Part shown: positions 51,989 through 61,533 of the stretch, one piece after another
Position numbering within the stretch: the stretch's first letter is position 1
Layout: each line of letters starts with the position of its first letter
Source of the DNA: Bacillota bacterium
Lineage (GTDB): Bacteria > Bacillota > Limnochordia > Limnochordales > ZCTH02-B6
Direction of reading: 5' to 3'
NCBI GenBank assembly: GCA_017577945.1
Contig: PKQS01000014.1
Location: forward strand, 20,057 to 84,056
Length of the DNA stretch: 64,000 nt
The notes under the pieces: generated by a model
What the model was told of the DNA's origin: nothing
The model's input: the letters and a program-made list of their open reading frames with translations, nothing else
Database searches by the model: none
Translations under genes and position numbers: made by a program

Positions 51989-54391
51989 ATGACGACGGAG
52001 CGGCCGCGCCCACGGCAGGGGCAATCCCGGCGGGTCGTGGCGCCGTTTTCGTTCCGGGGCCACACGTTGGACGAGTTCCAGGTCCAGGCCATCATCGCGC
52101 TCCAGCAGGAGATGACGACGCTGGTCAGCGCGCCGACGGGCACGGGCAAGACGCTCATCGCGGATTACTTGGCCGACGACGCGCTGAGACGGGGCCGCCG
52201 CGTCGTGTACACCGCGCCCATCAAGGCGCTGGTGAATCAAAAGTTCCGGGATTTCCGGGCCGCCTTCGGGAGCGCCAATACGGGCATCATGACGGGGGAT
52301 GTGACGGAAAACCCCGACGCCCCGCTGCTGGTGATGACGACGGAAGTGCTGCGCAACATGCTGCTGGCGGAAGACCGGCGGCTGGAAGCCCACTGGGTCA
52401 TCTTCGACGAGATCCACTACATCAGCCACCCGGAGCGGGGCACCGTGTGGGAAGAAGCCATCATGCTGCTGCCCCCCGGCGTGCGCGTGCTGGGCCTGTC
52501 GGCCACTGTGCCGAACGTGTGCGAACTGGCCGCGTGGCTGCAGGAGGTCACGGGCGAGCCGGTGGCCACCGTCGTGCATACGGAGCGGGCGGTACCGCTG
52601 CGGCACCGGTATTTCACGCCCGACGGGCGCGCGCTGACGTACCGCGAAGCGTGGGAGCGGCTCACGGGCGGGGACTTGAAAGCGGAGACGCTGGCCGAGG
52701 ACGCGCTGAGCGCCGGGGTTGCGGATGCCGACCTGCTCGAGGTCGGCCCGTGGCTTTCCGGTGCGCCGAGCCGAAGCGCGCCGGGCACGAAAGGGTCACC
52801 GGGGGCTCCCCGTCGCGCAAGCCGCGCCGCCCGCCCGCCGGACGCAGCCGCCGATCCTGCCCGGCACCTGGACGTCATCCGCTACATCAGCCGCGAGCGC
52901 CTTTTCCCCTGCATCTATTTCGCCTTCAGCCGCCGCACCTGCGAGCAGATGGCGCGCGAGCTGGCCCGGCGGCGCAGCTTCCTGCGGCCGCACGAACAGG
53001 AGGCGGTGCACGTCACCGTCCGGCACGTACTGGTCCAAGCGGGGCTGCGGCCTCGCGACGTACCCGGCCTGGAGGCCATGCAACAGATGTGGCTCAAGGG
53101 CATCGGCGTGCACCACGCCGGACTTGTGCCCATCGTCAAGCACATCGTGGAGCATTTGCTGGAGCGGCGCATCTTGCGGGTTGTCTACGCCACGGAAACG
53201 TTCGCGGTCGGCGTCAACATGCCGGTGCGCACCGTCTGCTTCGACGACGTCGTCAAGTTCGACGGCAACCGCTTCCGGCTGCTGACGCAGCAAGAGTTTC
53301 TGCAGATGGCTGGCCGCGCCGGGCGCCGGGGATTGGACGAGGCGGGCACGGTGCTCATCCTGGCCGACGCGCAGCGAATGGCCGCCGCCGGCTGGCGCGA
53401 CTGGGAGAAGGCGCAGCTGGAGCCCATCACCAGCCGCCTCGCGCTGTCGTACACGACCGTGCTCAATCTCCTGGCCAAGTTCGCGTCCCGCCCGGCTTCC
53501 CAACCGGCACCCGAATTGGGCATGTTGCCGGCCTCCTCGGAAGACGCCGGCGAGGCTCATTCGCACGGGCGCAACGACGGTCCTCGGAAGCGGACTCCGT
53601 GGGCCAAGGACGTGCGGAGCTGGCTGGGCAAGGCGCTGTTCGTCCGGCAAAGCGAGGACCGGGACGCGGCCGTGGCGCGGCTGGAGGCCGAATTCGACGA
53701 GAAGACCACACACTTGCGGCGCCTGGGTTATGTGGACGAAGAGGCGGTGCTAACGGCGAAGGGGGCGTTTTGCCGCCGCATCTGGATCAAGGAGCTTCTC
53801 ACGACCGAGCTGGCTTTCGACGAGACGCTGGCGCTGCTGTCGCCCGCGGAGCTGGCGGGCTGGGCGGCGGCCATGGTGTGGGAGCCGCGCCCGCAAGACG
53901 CCTCCATGCCGCCGGCGGCGCCCAACTGGATGGGCGCGGTGCAGCTGGCCGCGGACCGGATCGCACGCTGCACAGGGCCGAAGGCGCGCCCGGCGCTGAG
54001 CGTCGAAAGCCGCGTCGCTCCACTGCTGACCCGCTGGGCGGCGAGCGCTTCGTGGCCCGACCGCCCGTCCGCAGGCCGTGGCGCGCCCGCCGCTTTCGGC
54101 AAAGGCCCGGGCGCACGCGGCCCGGACCCAGCCGGCTCCGGCCGCTTCTACTCCGGCGAAAACCTGGAACAGCTGTTGCGAGGTTACCCGCTGGAGCCGG
54201 GCGACTTCATCGCGCTCTGCCGCCAAGTGGTGGACTTCCTGCGTCAAATCGCGAACGCCGCCAGCACCGCCTTGCGCATGGCCGAGCCCTCGGCCGCCGC
54301 GGCCGGCGTGCTGGCGCGAGTGCGCGCCAACGCGCTCGCCGCCATCGACGCGGTGGATCGCGACGTCGTCGCCGCTTCACGCCTTTACTAG
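51989..54391 (+). CDS. Ski2/Mtr4-like DExH helicase
   Basis: 800 residues. Motif I APTGTGKT (48-55), motif Ia TAPIKALVNQKF, motif II DEIH (140-143), motif III LSATVPN, motif VI QMAGRAGRRG with the FAVGVNMP block before it. A low-complexity Pro/Ala/Arg-rich insert at about 255-290 divides the two RecA folds. The C-terminal region ends in a DSHCT-like helical part (CRQVVDFLRQIANAAS). Such proteins unwind RNA 3' to 5'; in bacteria their partners are poorly known. Confidence 0.9.
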   Translation: MTTERPRPRQGQSRRVVAPFSFRGHTLDEFQVQAIIALQQEMTTLVSAPTGTGKTLIADYLADDALRRGRRVVYTAPIKALVNQKFRDFRAAFGSANTGIMTGDVTENPDAPLLVMTTEVLRNMLLAEDRRLEAHWVIFDEIHYISHPERGTVWEEAIMLLPPGVRVLGLSATVPNVCELAAWLQEVTGEPVATVVHTERAVPLRHRYFTPDGRALTYREAWERLTGGDLKAETLAEDALSAGVADADLLEVGPWLSGAPSRSAPGTKGSPGAPRRASRAARPPDAAADPARHLDVIRYISRERLFPCIYFAFSRRTCEQMARELARRRSFLRPHEQEAVHVTVRHVLVQAGLRPRDVPGLEAMQQMWLKGIGVHHAGLVPIVKHIVEHLLERRILRVVYATETFAVGVNMPVRTVCFDDVVKFDGNRFRLLTQQEFLQMAGRAGRRGLDEAGTVLILADAQRMAAAGWRDWEKAQLEPITSRLALSYTTVLNLLAKFASRPASQPAPELGMLPASSEDAGEAHSHGRNDGPRKRTPWAKDVRSWLGKALFVRQSEDRDAAVARLEAEFDEKTTHLRRLGYVDEEAVLTAKGAFCRRIWIKELLTTELAFDETLALLSPAELAGWAAAMVWEPRPQDASMPPAAPNWMGAVQLAADRIARCTGPKARPALSVESRVAPLLTRWAASASWPDRPSAGRGAPAAFGKGPGARGPDPAGSGRFYSGENLEQLLRGYPLEPGDFIALCRQVVDFLRQIANAASTALRMAEPSAAAAGVLARVRANALAAIDAVDRDVVAASRLY

Positions 54392-54410
54392 TTGCCGCTT
54401 CACGCCTGCA

Positions 54411-54887
54411 TTAGCCGTCGACGACGACATCCGCCACCCGGCCGCCCGTGATGCGCACCAGCTCGGCCGGCGCGATGGGAAATATGGCGTACGGTGTTCC
54501 CGCCGCCGCGTACACCACGTCGTATTTAAGCAGATTCTCGTCGATCAGCGTCCGCAGCGGGCGAAGATGACCGACGGGCGCCACCCCGCCGATGGCGAAC
54601 CCGGTCGCCTCCCGCACCGTCTCCGCGTCGGCCCGCCGCACCGGCGCGCCGAATTCCCGCTCCAGTTTCCGCACATCTGCCAGGTGCGCGCCCGAGACCA
54701 GCACCAGGACCGGCTCCTCCCCGGCCACAAAAACCAGGCTCTTGACGATCTGCCCAACGCTGGTCCCGACCGCCACCGCCGCCTCCTGCGCAGTGCGGGT
54801 CCCCTGCGGAAACTCCAAAACCTGCGTGTCGACGCCCTTCTCCCGCAGCGCGGCCAGCACGCGCTCCAATCCCGGCGACACGCGCAT
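54411..54887 (-). CDS. YbaK/EbsC family aminoacyl-tRNA deacylase-like protein
   Basis: 158 residues. GTSVGQIVKSLVFVAGEEPVLVLVSG and the FAIGGVAPVGHL loop belong to the YbaK/ProX editing fold, which hydrolyses mischarged Cys- or Ala-tRNA. ATG at 54887 after GGAGGGG. It converges with the helicase gene, with only 19 bases between stops. Confidence 0.92.
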   Translation of the reverse strand: MRVSPGLERVLAALREKGVDTQVLEFPQGTRTAQEAAVAVGTSVGQIVKSLVFVAGEEPVLVLVSGAHLADVRKLEREFGAPVRRADAETVREATGFAIGGVAPVGHLRPLRTLIDENLLKYDVVYAAAGTPYAIFPIAPAELVRITGGRVADVVVDG

Positions 54888-55074
54888 GGCAACCCCTCCC
54901 TGCGCCACGCACCATTCGCCGGGCCCCGCCGCCCGTCCTTCCTCTCGCCGCGCAGCGCTCCGTGCCCGGTCCGGTCTTGCCGCGGGCCAACCTGTTCCGG
55001 CAGGTTTGGAATGAAGTACACTAGTGTTGACGACTCGCAGCGGGCTTCCGCCCCGCGAAGGAGTACTCGCCTGC

Positions 55075-55701
55075 ATGGTCTGGTCGGACGCGGACAAGCG
55101 AGCCCGCCGCCCGGCGCCCGGGCCGGTGCCCGGGCACCCGGAGGCGTCGCGGTTCATGACGTTGGAGGAAGAAATCGAAGCGCGAGAGCGAGCCCTGCGC
55201 AATCTGGTGGAGGAACGCATCCAAGCGGCCATGCAGGCAGGCGCGTTCGACAACCTGCCCGGGAAAGGCAAGCCGCTGCAGCTTGAAGAAAATCCCTTCG
55301 TGCCTCCGGAACTGCGCCTCGCCTACAAGGTGCTGGCCAACGCCAACATGGCGCCTGAGTGGATCGAACTCGACAAAGCCATCCGCACGTCCCGGGAAGA
55401 GCTGAAACAGTCCCAAGGCGCCCACATCGCCTGGCTCGCCGAGCAGCGCCGCCGGCTGGCCGACGAGCTGGCGGCCGGGGACGACGGGGCGCTGGCCCAA
55501 ACGCTCGAGTTCATCCGCGCCCGGCACGATCGCTTCCGCGCCGACTTGGAGCAACGCATCCGCGAGCTGAACCGCCGCATCGACGAACTGAACCTCATCG
55601 TGCCGCATCTCTCGCTGCAGCGGCCTCGCCTTAACGTCGCAGAGACCTTGTCCGCCTTGGACGAAGCCGCCCGCGCCGCATTTCCGCAGCTCTTTCGCTG
55701 A
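55075..55701 (+). CDS. DnaJ-C28-like DUF1992 family protein
   Basis: 208 residues. After a Pro/Arg-rich start, residues about 30-105 have the DUF1992 pattern: IEARERALRNLVEERIQAAMQAGAFDNLPGKGKPL and NPFVPPELRLAYKVLANANMAPEWIEL. The C-terminal half is a coiled coil (RFRADLEQRIRELNRRIDELN). Function unknown. ATG at 55075 with AAGGAG at a slightly long distance. Confidence 0.9.
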   Translation: MVWSDADKRARRPAPGPVPGHPEASRFMTLEEEIEARERALRNLVEERIQAAMQAGAFDNLPGKGKPLQLEENPFVPPELRLAYKVLANANMAPEWIELDKAIRTSREELKQSQGAHIAWLAEQRRRLADELAAGDDGALAQTLEFIRARHDRFRADLEQRIRELNRRIDELNLIVPHLSLQRPRLNVAETLSALDEAARAAFPQLFR

Positions 55702-55815
55702 CCTTTTCCCACCCTCGCCGTGCCCATACCCCGCCGTGCCCCGATCTCGGGCCGGCCGGGTGCGCAGGCGGCGCGGCTACGCCCCCACCGCCGTGCGCCG
55801 CACAATCCCGGATCC

Positions 55816-56439
55816 CTACTGCCTAGCCCGCAGCAGCGAGGCCACCTTGGTCGCGATCATGTCGATGGCTACTTCGTTGTGGCCGCCCTCGGGAATAATG
55901 ACGTCCGCGTACCGCTTGGACGGCTCGACGAACTCAAGGTGCATGGGCCGCACCGACGTGAGGTATTGCCGGATCACCGACTCCAGCGTACGGCCCCGCT
56001 CGCGGATGTCCCGCTCCAGGCGCCGCAGCACCCGCACGTCTGCGTCGCAGTCGACGAACAGCTTAATGTCCAGCAGCTCCCGAATGGACGACTCCCACAG
56101 GACCAGCAGACCTTCCACGATAATGATGTCCCGCGGCTCGACGCGCTCGGTGTAGTCCTCGCGCGTGTGCAGCGTGTAATTGTACACCGGCTTGTCGATG
56201 GGCTGTCCCGCCGCCAGCTTCTTCAGGTGCTCCACCAGGAGCGGCGTGTCAAAGGCGCTGGGATGGTCGTAGTTGACCTTCAGGCGCTCCTCCAGCGGAA
56301 TGTCCCGTTGGTCCTTGTAATATGAGTCCTGCTCGATGACCGCCACCGTCGCCCGCGGCACCCGCTCCACGATGGCCCGCGCCACCGTGGTCTTGCCCGA
56401 ACCAGTTCCGCCTGCGATTCCGATAAAGACCGGCTTCAA
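55816..56439 (-). CDS. udk: Uridine kinase
   Basis: 207 residues. P-loop [51 protein letters not shown] and [17 protein letters not shown] are standard Udk motifs. It makes UMP and CMP from nucleosides. TTG start at 56439 after GAGGAGG. Confidence 0.97.
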   Translation of the reverse strand: MKPVFIGIAGGTGSGKTTVARAIVERVPRATVAVIEQDSYYKDQRDIPLEERLKVNYDHPSAFDTPLLVEHLKKLAAGQPIDKPVYNYTLHTREDYTERVEPRDIIIVEGLLVLWESSIRELLDIKLFVDCDADVRVLRRLERDIRERGRTLESVIRQYLTSVRPMHLEFVEPSKRYADVIIPEGGHNEVAIDMIATKVASLLRARQ

Positions 56440-56540
56440 CGTCAGTTCCTCCTCGATCGGATAACCCGTCCGAAGACGCAGCGCCCGACCTTCGCGGCCT
56501 CTTTGACGCGCGGCACCTCTGACAGGTTACCAAAAAAGAA

Positions 56541-56575
56541 GCGGCGGCACCACCCTACGACCGCGCCACCGCCGG
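56541..56575 (-). terminator. Possible terminator at the end of the DUF418 gene
   Basis: Minus-strand CGGCGG/CCGCCG arms overlap the last codons and are followed by TTCTTTTTT. The stem is short and interrupted. Confidence 0.4.
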
Positions 56576-57775
56576 CCCGTAGGTCAGCAGCCGCCACACC
56601 CGTTCCAACGGCCCCATGGAATGCCGGGCCAGCCACGCCCGGCTCGCCGCCACTTGCAGCGCGAAAATCGCCGCCGCCAGCAGCGTCGTGCCGAGCGGCC
56701 CGACTTTCCCGTACAGCCCCAGCCCGTACCCGTAAAAGATCAGGGTGCAGGTGACCGACTGGGCAATATAATTGGTAAACGCCATCCGCCCCACGTACGC
56801 CAGCGGCATCAGCCGCCGCTGCCACGCGGGATTCGTCATCAACAAGGCCAACACCGACACGTAGAAGAGCCCAATGACCGGACCGCCCGCCACGTACGCG
56901 AAGTCCGGCATCACAAACCAGATGACCGTCAGCGCCGCGGCCCCTGCACCCGTCCACTTCGCGATCCGCCACCACTCGTCTCGCGCCGCCGCCACGTCAT
57001 GGAGCAGCCGTCGCTTGGCGAAATAAGCCCCCAGCAAGAACAGGCCCAAGATGTGGGAGTAGAACGTCACGTGGTTCGCCACCGACTCCCGCCACTCTTG
57101 CACCCGCAGCGGTTGTATCTCCGCGTACGTTCCCGTGGCGTACACCGCCGCGATGGCCTCCACGCGGGCGCGCAGGACGTCCTCCGGCACGGGCTGCGGC
57201 GCGGCGCCGGCCAGCTCCGCCAGGAGCAGCAGCGACGGCAGCAGCGACAGCAAGACGACGGCCCAAGTCAGCATCGCCCGCGGCTCCAGCCGGCGCAGGG
57301 CCAACAGCAGAACGCCCACCACGGCGTAATGGAACAAAATATCGCCGAACCAGATGAACAGCCCGTGGATGAGACCGAACAGCGCCAGCGACGCGAGCCG
57401 GCGCAAGTACACCGGCACGAAGGGCTGTCCCCGAGCCTCGACCCGCTCTTGCATGAGCACCATACCGTAGCCAAACAAGAAAGCGAAAATGGACAAGAAC
57501 TTGCCGGAAAAAACGATGTCAATCAGCGCGTCAGCCAGCCGGTTCCACCATTGAGGCCACAGCGACAGCCGCCATTCCAGCGCCTCCAGCGGCGTGCTGA
57601 AAAAGCCCATGTTGACCACCAAAATTCCGAACACCGCCGCTCCGCGCACCACGTCCAGCACGTGAATGCGCTCCGGCCGAGCCGCCGTCGCCACCGAGCC
57701 ATCACCGCCCCGTTCCCATCGTGAAGAGGTCGCCGTGAAGAAGTCGCCATACGCCTGCGCCAAGAGAACCCGCAC
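56555..57775 (-). CDS. DUF418 family membrane protein
   Basis: 406 residues with about ten membrane helices. RIHVLDVVRGAAVFGILVVNMGFF, FSGKFLSIFAFLFGYGMVLM and the late TNYIAQSVTCTLIFYGYGLGLYG are the DUF418 blocks (YeiB-like). Function unknown, perhaps envelope acyl or small-molecule export. The family usually begins a few residues before RIHVLDVVRG, so a GTG at 57694 is the likelier true start than the one at 57775. Confidence 0.85.
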   Translation of the reverse strand: MRVLLAQAYGDFFTATSSRWERGGDGSVATAARPERIHVLDVVRGAAVFGILVVNMGFFSTPLEALEWRLSLWPQWWNRLADALIDIVFSGKFLSIFAFLFGYGMVLMQERVEARGQPFVPVYLRRLASLALFGLIHGLFIWFGDILFHYAVVGVLLLALRRLEPRAMLTWAVVLLSLLPSLLLLAELAGAAPQPVPEDVLRARVEAIAAVYATGTYAEIQPLRVQEWRESVANHVTFYSHILGLFLLGAYFAKRRLLHDVAAARDEWWRIAKWTGAGAAALTVIWFVMPDFAYVAGGPVIGLFYVSVLALLMTNPAWQRRLMPLAYVGRMAFTNYIAQSVTCTLIFYGYGLGLYGKVGPLGTTLLAAAIFALQVAASRAWLARHSMGPLERVWRLLTYGPAVARS

Positions 57776-57988
57776 GGCCGCCCCCCGGCCATTCCGCGTT
57801 CATTCTACACCGCCCTTGGGGAAAATGCATGACGCAGAGCGCGGGCAGGATCCCGCCTCCAAACGGGGGAAATTTCACACAGCGGCCGGGGCGGCCACGA
57901 CTCGACTCCGCCGCTCGATCCCGCCGGTGCGCGGCCGGGAGGTCAGACGCGCCGGCCCAGCGTCCGCCCTGGCCGGGAGGTATTCGCC

Positions 57989-59008
57989 ATGGAAGAGCGC
58001 GACGTGCAACAACTCGAGACGCCGCGGGCCGCGGGCGACCAACTTCCCACCAGCGCCAAGCGCCCGCACAACCCCGGCATCCCGCTGGACCTGGACTGGA
58101 TCGCCGACGTGCGGGTCAACCGCAGCGCCGTGGAGCGCCGCGTCGCCACGCTCCCGGCGCGCCGCGGCGTCAGGAAAGAATGGCAAGCGGCGTGGCTGCT
58201 GCGCGCCGTCGAGCTGATTGACCTGACGACGCTGAACGGCGACGACACGCCCGGCCGGGTGCGGCGCCTGTGCGCGAAAGCCCGCCAGCCGGTACGCCAG
58301 GACATCCTGGACGCCCTGGGCGTCGGAGACCGCCGGCTGACCACAGCCGCGGTCTGCACCTGGCACGAGTTCGTGCCTGTTGCCGTCGAAGCGCTGGAAG
58401 GCACGGGCATCAATGTCGCCGCCGTGTCCGCCGGCTTTCCCGCCGGGCTCAACCCTCTCCCCCAGCGTATCGCCGAAATCGAAGCGTCGGTCAGCGCCGG
58501 CGCGAAGGAAATCGACATCGTCATCTCCCGCCAGCACGTGCTGACGGGCAACTGGCAAGCGCTGTACGACGAAGTGAGCGCCTTCAAGGAGGCGTGCGGC
58601 AGCGCCCATCTCAAAGCCATCATCGCCGCGGGCGAGCTGGGCACGCTGCGCAACGTGGCGCGTGCGAGCCTGGTCTGCATGATGGCCGGCGCGGATTTCA
58701 TCAAGACGTCCACGGGCAAAGAAGCCGTCAACGCGACGCTGGCCATCGGGCTGGTCATGGTGCGGGCGCTGCGCGCGTACATGGAACGCACCGGCTACGT
58801 CGTGGGCTTTAAGCCCGCCGGAGGAATTCGCCGGGCGAAGGACGCGCTGGCGTGGATGGCGCTGGTGAAGGAAGAGCTGGGCAACGACTGGCTGCAGCCC
58901 GGCCTGTTCCGTTTCGGCGCCAGCGGCCTGCTGACCGACATCGAGCTCCAGCTGGAGCAGTATGTGACCGGCCGCTACGCCGCGCCGCACCGCCAGCCGC
59001 TGGGCTAA
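57989..59008 (+). CDS. deoC: Deoxyribose-phosphate aldolase (long form)
   Basis: 339 residues, of the long animal-like DERA type rather than the 220-residue bacterial one. IDLTTLNGDD, HLKAIIAAGELG and FIKTSTGK give the barrel core; the Schiff-base lysine is in FIKTSTG and the second lysine in GFKPAGGIR. It splits deoxyribose 5-phosphate into glyceraldehyde 3-phosphate and acetaldehyde. The next gene encodes an aldehyde dehydrogenase that could take the acetaldehyde. Confidence 0.95.
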   Translation: MEERDVQQLETPRAAGDQLPTSAKRPHNPGIPLDLDWIADVRVNRSAVERRVATLPARRGVRKEWQAAWLLRAVELIDLTTLNGDDTPGRVRRLCAKARQPVRQDILDALGVGDRRLTTAAVCTWHEFVPVAVEALEGTGINVAAVSAGFPAGLNPLPQRIAEIEASVSAGAKEIDIVISRQHVLTGNWQALYDEVSAFKEACGSAHLKAIIAAGELGTLRNVARASLVCMMAGADFIKTSTGKEAVNATLAIGLVMVRALRAYMERTGYVVGFKPAGGIRRAKDALAWMALVKEELGNDWLQPGLFRFGASGLLTDIELQLEQYVTGRYAAPHRQPLG

Positions 59009-59035
59009 CGACACGACGGAATCGAGGCGAGGGCG

Positions 59036-61498
59036 ATGAGCATCACTCGTATTATGGAAACGATGGAGTACGGGCCGAATCCGGAGTCCGCCGACGCCGT
59101 GCGGCAATGGCTGGCCGAGCGCAAAGACAAGCTGGGCCTTTTCATCGGCGGCCAGTGGCGCCGCCCGGCCGGCGCCGAGACGTTTCCGACCGTAAATCCC
59201 GCGACCGGCGAGGTGCTGGCCACCCTCGTCCAAGCGCGTCCGCAGGACGTGGACGACGCCGTCGCGGCCGCGCGCGCCGCGTTCAAGGACTGGGCCGCCC
59301 TGCCCGGGCACCGGCGCGCCCGCTACCTGTACGCTCTCGCCCGGCAAGTGCAAAAGCACGCGCGGTTCCTGGCGGTCCTGGAGACGCTGGACAACGGCAA
59401 GCCGCTGCGGGAAAGCCGCGACATCGACATCCCGCTGGCCGCCCGGCACTTTTCCCATCACGCCGGGTGGGCACAGCTGCTGGAAAGCGAATTCCCGGAC
59501 TACGAACCCGTGGGCGTCGCCGGCCAAATCGTGCCGTGGAACTTCCCGCTGCTCACGCTGGCGGCGCACGTGGCGCCCGCGCTGGCGGCGGGCAATACGG
59601 TGGTGCTGAAGCCGTCCAAGAACACCTCCCTCACCGCGCTGGCCTTTGCGGAAATATGCCGGCATATCGGCCTTCCGCCCGGCGTCGTCAATATCGTGAC
59701 CGGCGACGAGCGGGTGGGCGAGCTTATCGTCCAGCACCCCGGCATCGACAAGATCGCCTTCACCGGTTCGGCGGAAGCAGGCCGGCTCATTAGGGAAAAG
59801 ACGGCCGGCTCGGGCAAGCACCTGACGCTGGAGCTGGGCGGCAAGTCGCCTTTCATCGTGTTTGAGGACGCGGACCTGGACAGCGCGGTGGAAGGCGTCG
59901 TCGACTCCATCTGGCTCAACCAGGGCCAGGCGGGCTGCGCCGGGTCGCGGCTGCTGGTGCAGGAATCCGTCGCCTCCACCTTCATCGAAAAGCTGCTGCG
60001 CCGCATGGAGACGCTGCGAGTGGGCGATCCGCTGGACAAGAACGTCGACATCGGCGCCATCGTCTCGCCCGAACAGCTGGAGCGCATCGAACAGCTCGTC
60101 CGGAAAGGCGTCGAAGAAGGCGCGACCATGTGGCAGCCCGCGTGGGAAAAGCCCGCCCAAGGCTGCTTCTATCCGCCCACCCTGCTGACCGACGTGGCGC
60201 CGTCCTCCACGGTCGCGCAGGTGGAAATTTTCGGGCCCGTGCTCGTCAGCATAACGTTCCGCACGCCCGCCGAAGCGGTGGAGCTGGCCAACAACACCCC
60301 TTACGGCTTGGCGGCTAGCATCTGGACGGAGAACATCAACCTGGCGCTGGACGTGGCGTTCCAGGTCAAGGCGGGCGTCGTCTGGGTCAACGGGGCGAAC
60401 TTGTTTGACGCCGCGGCGGGCGTCGGGGGGTATAAGGAGAGCGGCTACGGGCGCGTGGGCGGCCGGGAGGGGCTGTACGAATATTTGCGGCCGGCGTGGC
60501 AAAGCAAGCCCGCGTCGACCGGAGACGGCGCTTCGGCCGGCTCAGCCGCAACGAAGGACCTTGCGGCCGGGGATGCGGACGGCGCCGGGGCACCAGCGAC
60601 AACCTCCGGCGCCCAAGACGAGTTCGGCGTTTCGGGCTTCGACGCGGGCCAGATGATCGACCGCTCGCCCAAGCTTTACATCGGCGGCAAGCAAGTGCGG
60701 CCCGCAAGCGGCTACACCCGCCGCGTCTACGCCGCAGGGGGCCGGTTCGTGGGCGAAGTGGGCGACGGCGGTCCCGAGGACATCCACAACGCTGTCCAGG
60801 CGGCGCGCAAGGCTTCCGGCTGGCGCAATCTGTCTGGTCACCAGCGGGCGCAAGTGCTGTACTACATCGCCGAAAACATGTCACTGCGCCGCGACGAGTT
60901 CGCCCGCCGCCTGGCGGAAATGACGGGCGCGGCGGAGGACGATGCGTACGCGGAGGTCGACGCGTCCATCGAGCGCTGGTTCTTCTACGCCGGCTGGGCC
61001 GACAAGTACGACGGCGCCGTGCACCACACGCTGGCCCGCCACCTCACCATGGCCGTCCCCGAGCCCTTGGGCGTCATCGGCATTGGCTGCCCCGACGAGC
61101 GGCCGCTGCTGGCGTTCGTCTCCCTGGTGGCCCCCGCCGTGGCCGCCGGCAACGCCGTCGTCGTCGTGCCGTCGGAGCGGTATCCGCTGTGCGCCGCGGA
61201 CATGTACCAAGTCTTCGACACCTCCGACCTGCCCGGCGGCGTCATCAACATCGTCACCGGCGTCCGGGACCGGCTCATGAAAGTGCTGGCCGAGCACGAC
61301 GACGTAGATGCCGTCTGGTACTTCGGCGGCGCCCAAGGCAGCGCCATGGTGGAGCGGGCCTCGGCGGGCAATCTGAAGCGCACCTGGGTCGACTACGGTC
61401 GCGGCCGCGATTGGCTCGACGCCCGGCAAGGCGCCGGCCGGGAATTCCTGTGGCACGCGACGCAGATCAAGAACATCTGGATTCCGTACGGCGAATAA
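59036..61498 (+). CDS. ALDH16-like two-domain aldehyde dehydrogenase
   Basis: 820 residues: two ALDH units in one chain. Unit 1 (about 30-490) has PWNF (N169), ELGGK (E266) and catalytic C301 in QAGCAGS, so it should be active. A linker rich in Ala, Gly and Asp (about 495-535) follows. Unit 2 (about 550-820) keeps the NAD-fold parts (PLGVIGIGCPDERPLL, LPGGVINIVTG) but stops before a catalytic cysteine block. This matches ALDH16 proteins, whose second unit is inactive and structural. It is 27 bases after deoC. Confidence 0.92.
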   Translation: MSITRIMETMEYGPNPESADAVRQWLAERKDKLGLFIGGQWRRPAGAETFPTVNPATGEVLATLVQARPQDVDDAVAAARAAFKDWAALPGHRRARYLYALARQVQKHARFLAVLETLDNGKPLRESRDIDIPLAARHFSHHAGWAQLLESEFPDYEPVGVAGQIVPWNFPLLTLAAHVAPALAAGNTVVLKPSKNTSLTALAFAEICRHIGLPPGVVNIVTGDERVGELIVQHPGIDKIAFTGSAEAGRLIREKTAGSGKHLTLELGGKSPFIVFEDADLDSAVEGVVDSIWLNQGQAGCAGSRLLVQESVASTFIEKLLRRMETLRVGDPLDKNVDIGAIVSPEQLERIEQLVRKGVEEGATMWQPAWEKPAQGCFYPPTLLTDVAPSSTVAQVEIFGPVLVSITFRTPAEAVELANNTPYGLAASIWTENINLALDVAFQVKAGVVWVNGANLFDAAAGVGGYKESGYGRVGGREGLYEYLRPAWQSKPASTGDGASAGSAATKDLAAGDADGAGAPATTSGAQDEFGVSGFDAGQMIDRSPKLYIGGKQVRPASGYTRRVYAAGGRFVGEVGDGGPEDIHNAVQAARKASGWRNLSGHQRAQVLYYIAENMSLRRDEFARRLAEMTGAAEDDAYAEVDASIERWFFYAGWADKYDGAVHHTLARHLTMAVPEPLGVIGIGCPDERPLLAFVSLVAPAVAAGNAVVVVPSERYPLCAADMYQVFDTSDLPGGVINIVTGVRDRLMKVLAEHDDVDAVWYFGGAQGSAMVERASAGNLKRTWVDYGRGRDWLDARQGAGREFLWHATQIKNIWIPYGE

Positions 61499-61533
61499 GC
61501 GAGTAAAGGCGTGACGAGTCGGGGGGTCGAGGG

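Noticed and set aside
51823..54414. An 863-codon alternative frame on the plus strand over the helicase gene
   Set aside because: Out of frame with the helicase, whose motifs are complete; composition is Gly/Arg/Ala-rich without motifs.
57875..60502. An 875-codon open frame on the minus strand opposite deoC and the ALDH gene
   Set aside because: Mirror of two well-conserved enzymes; no recognisable domain.
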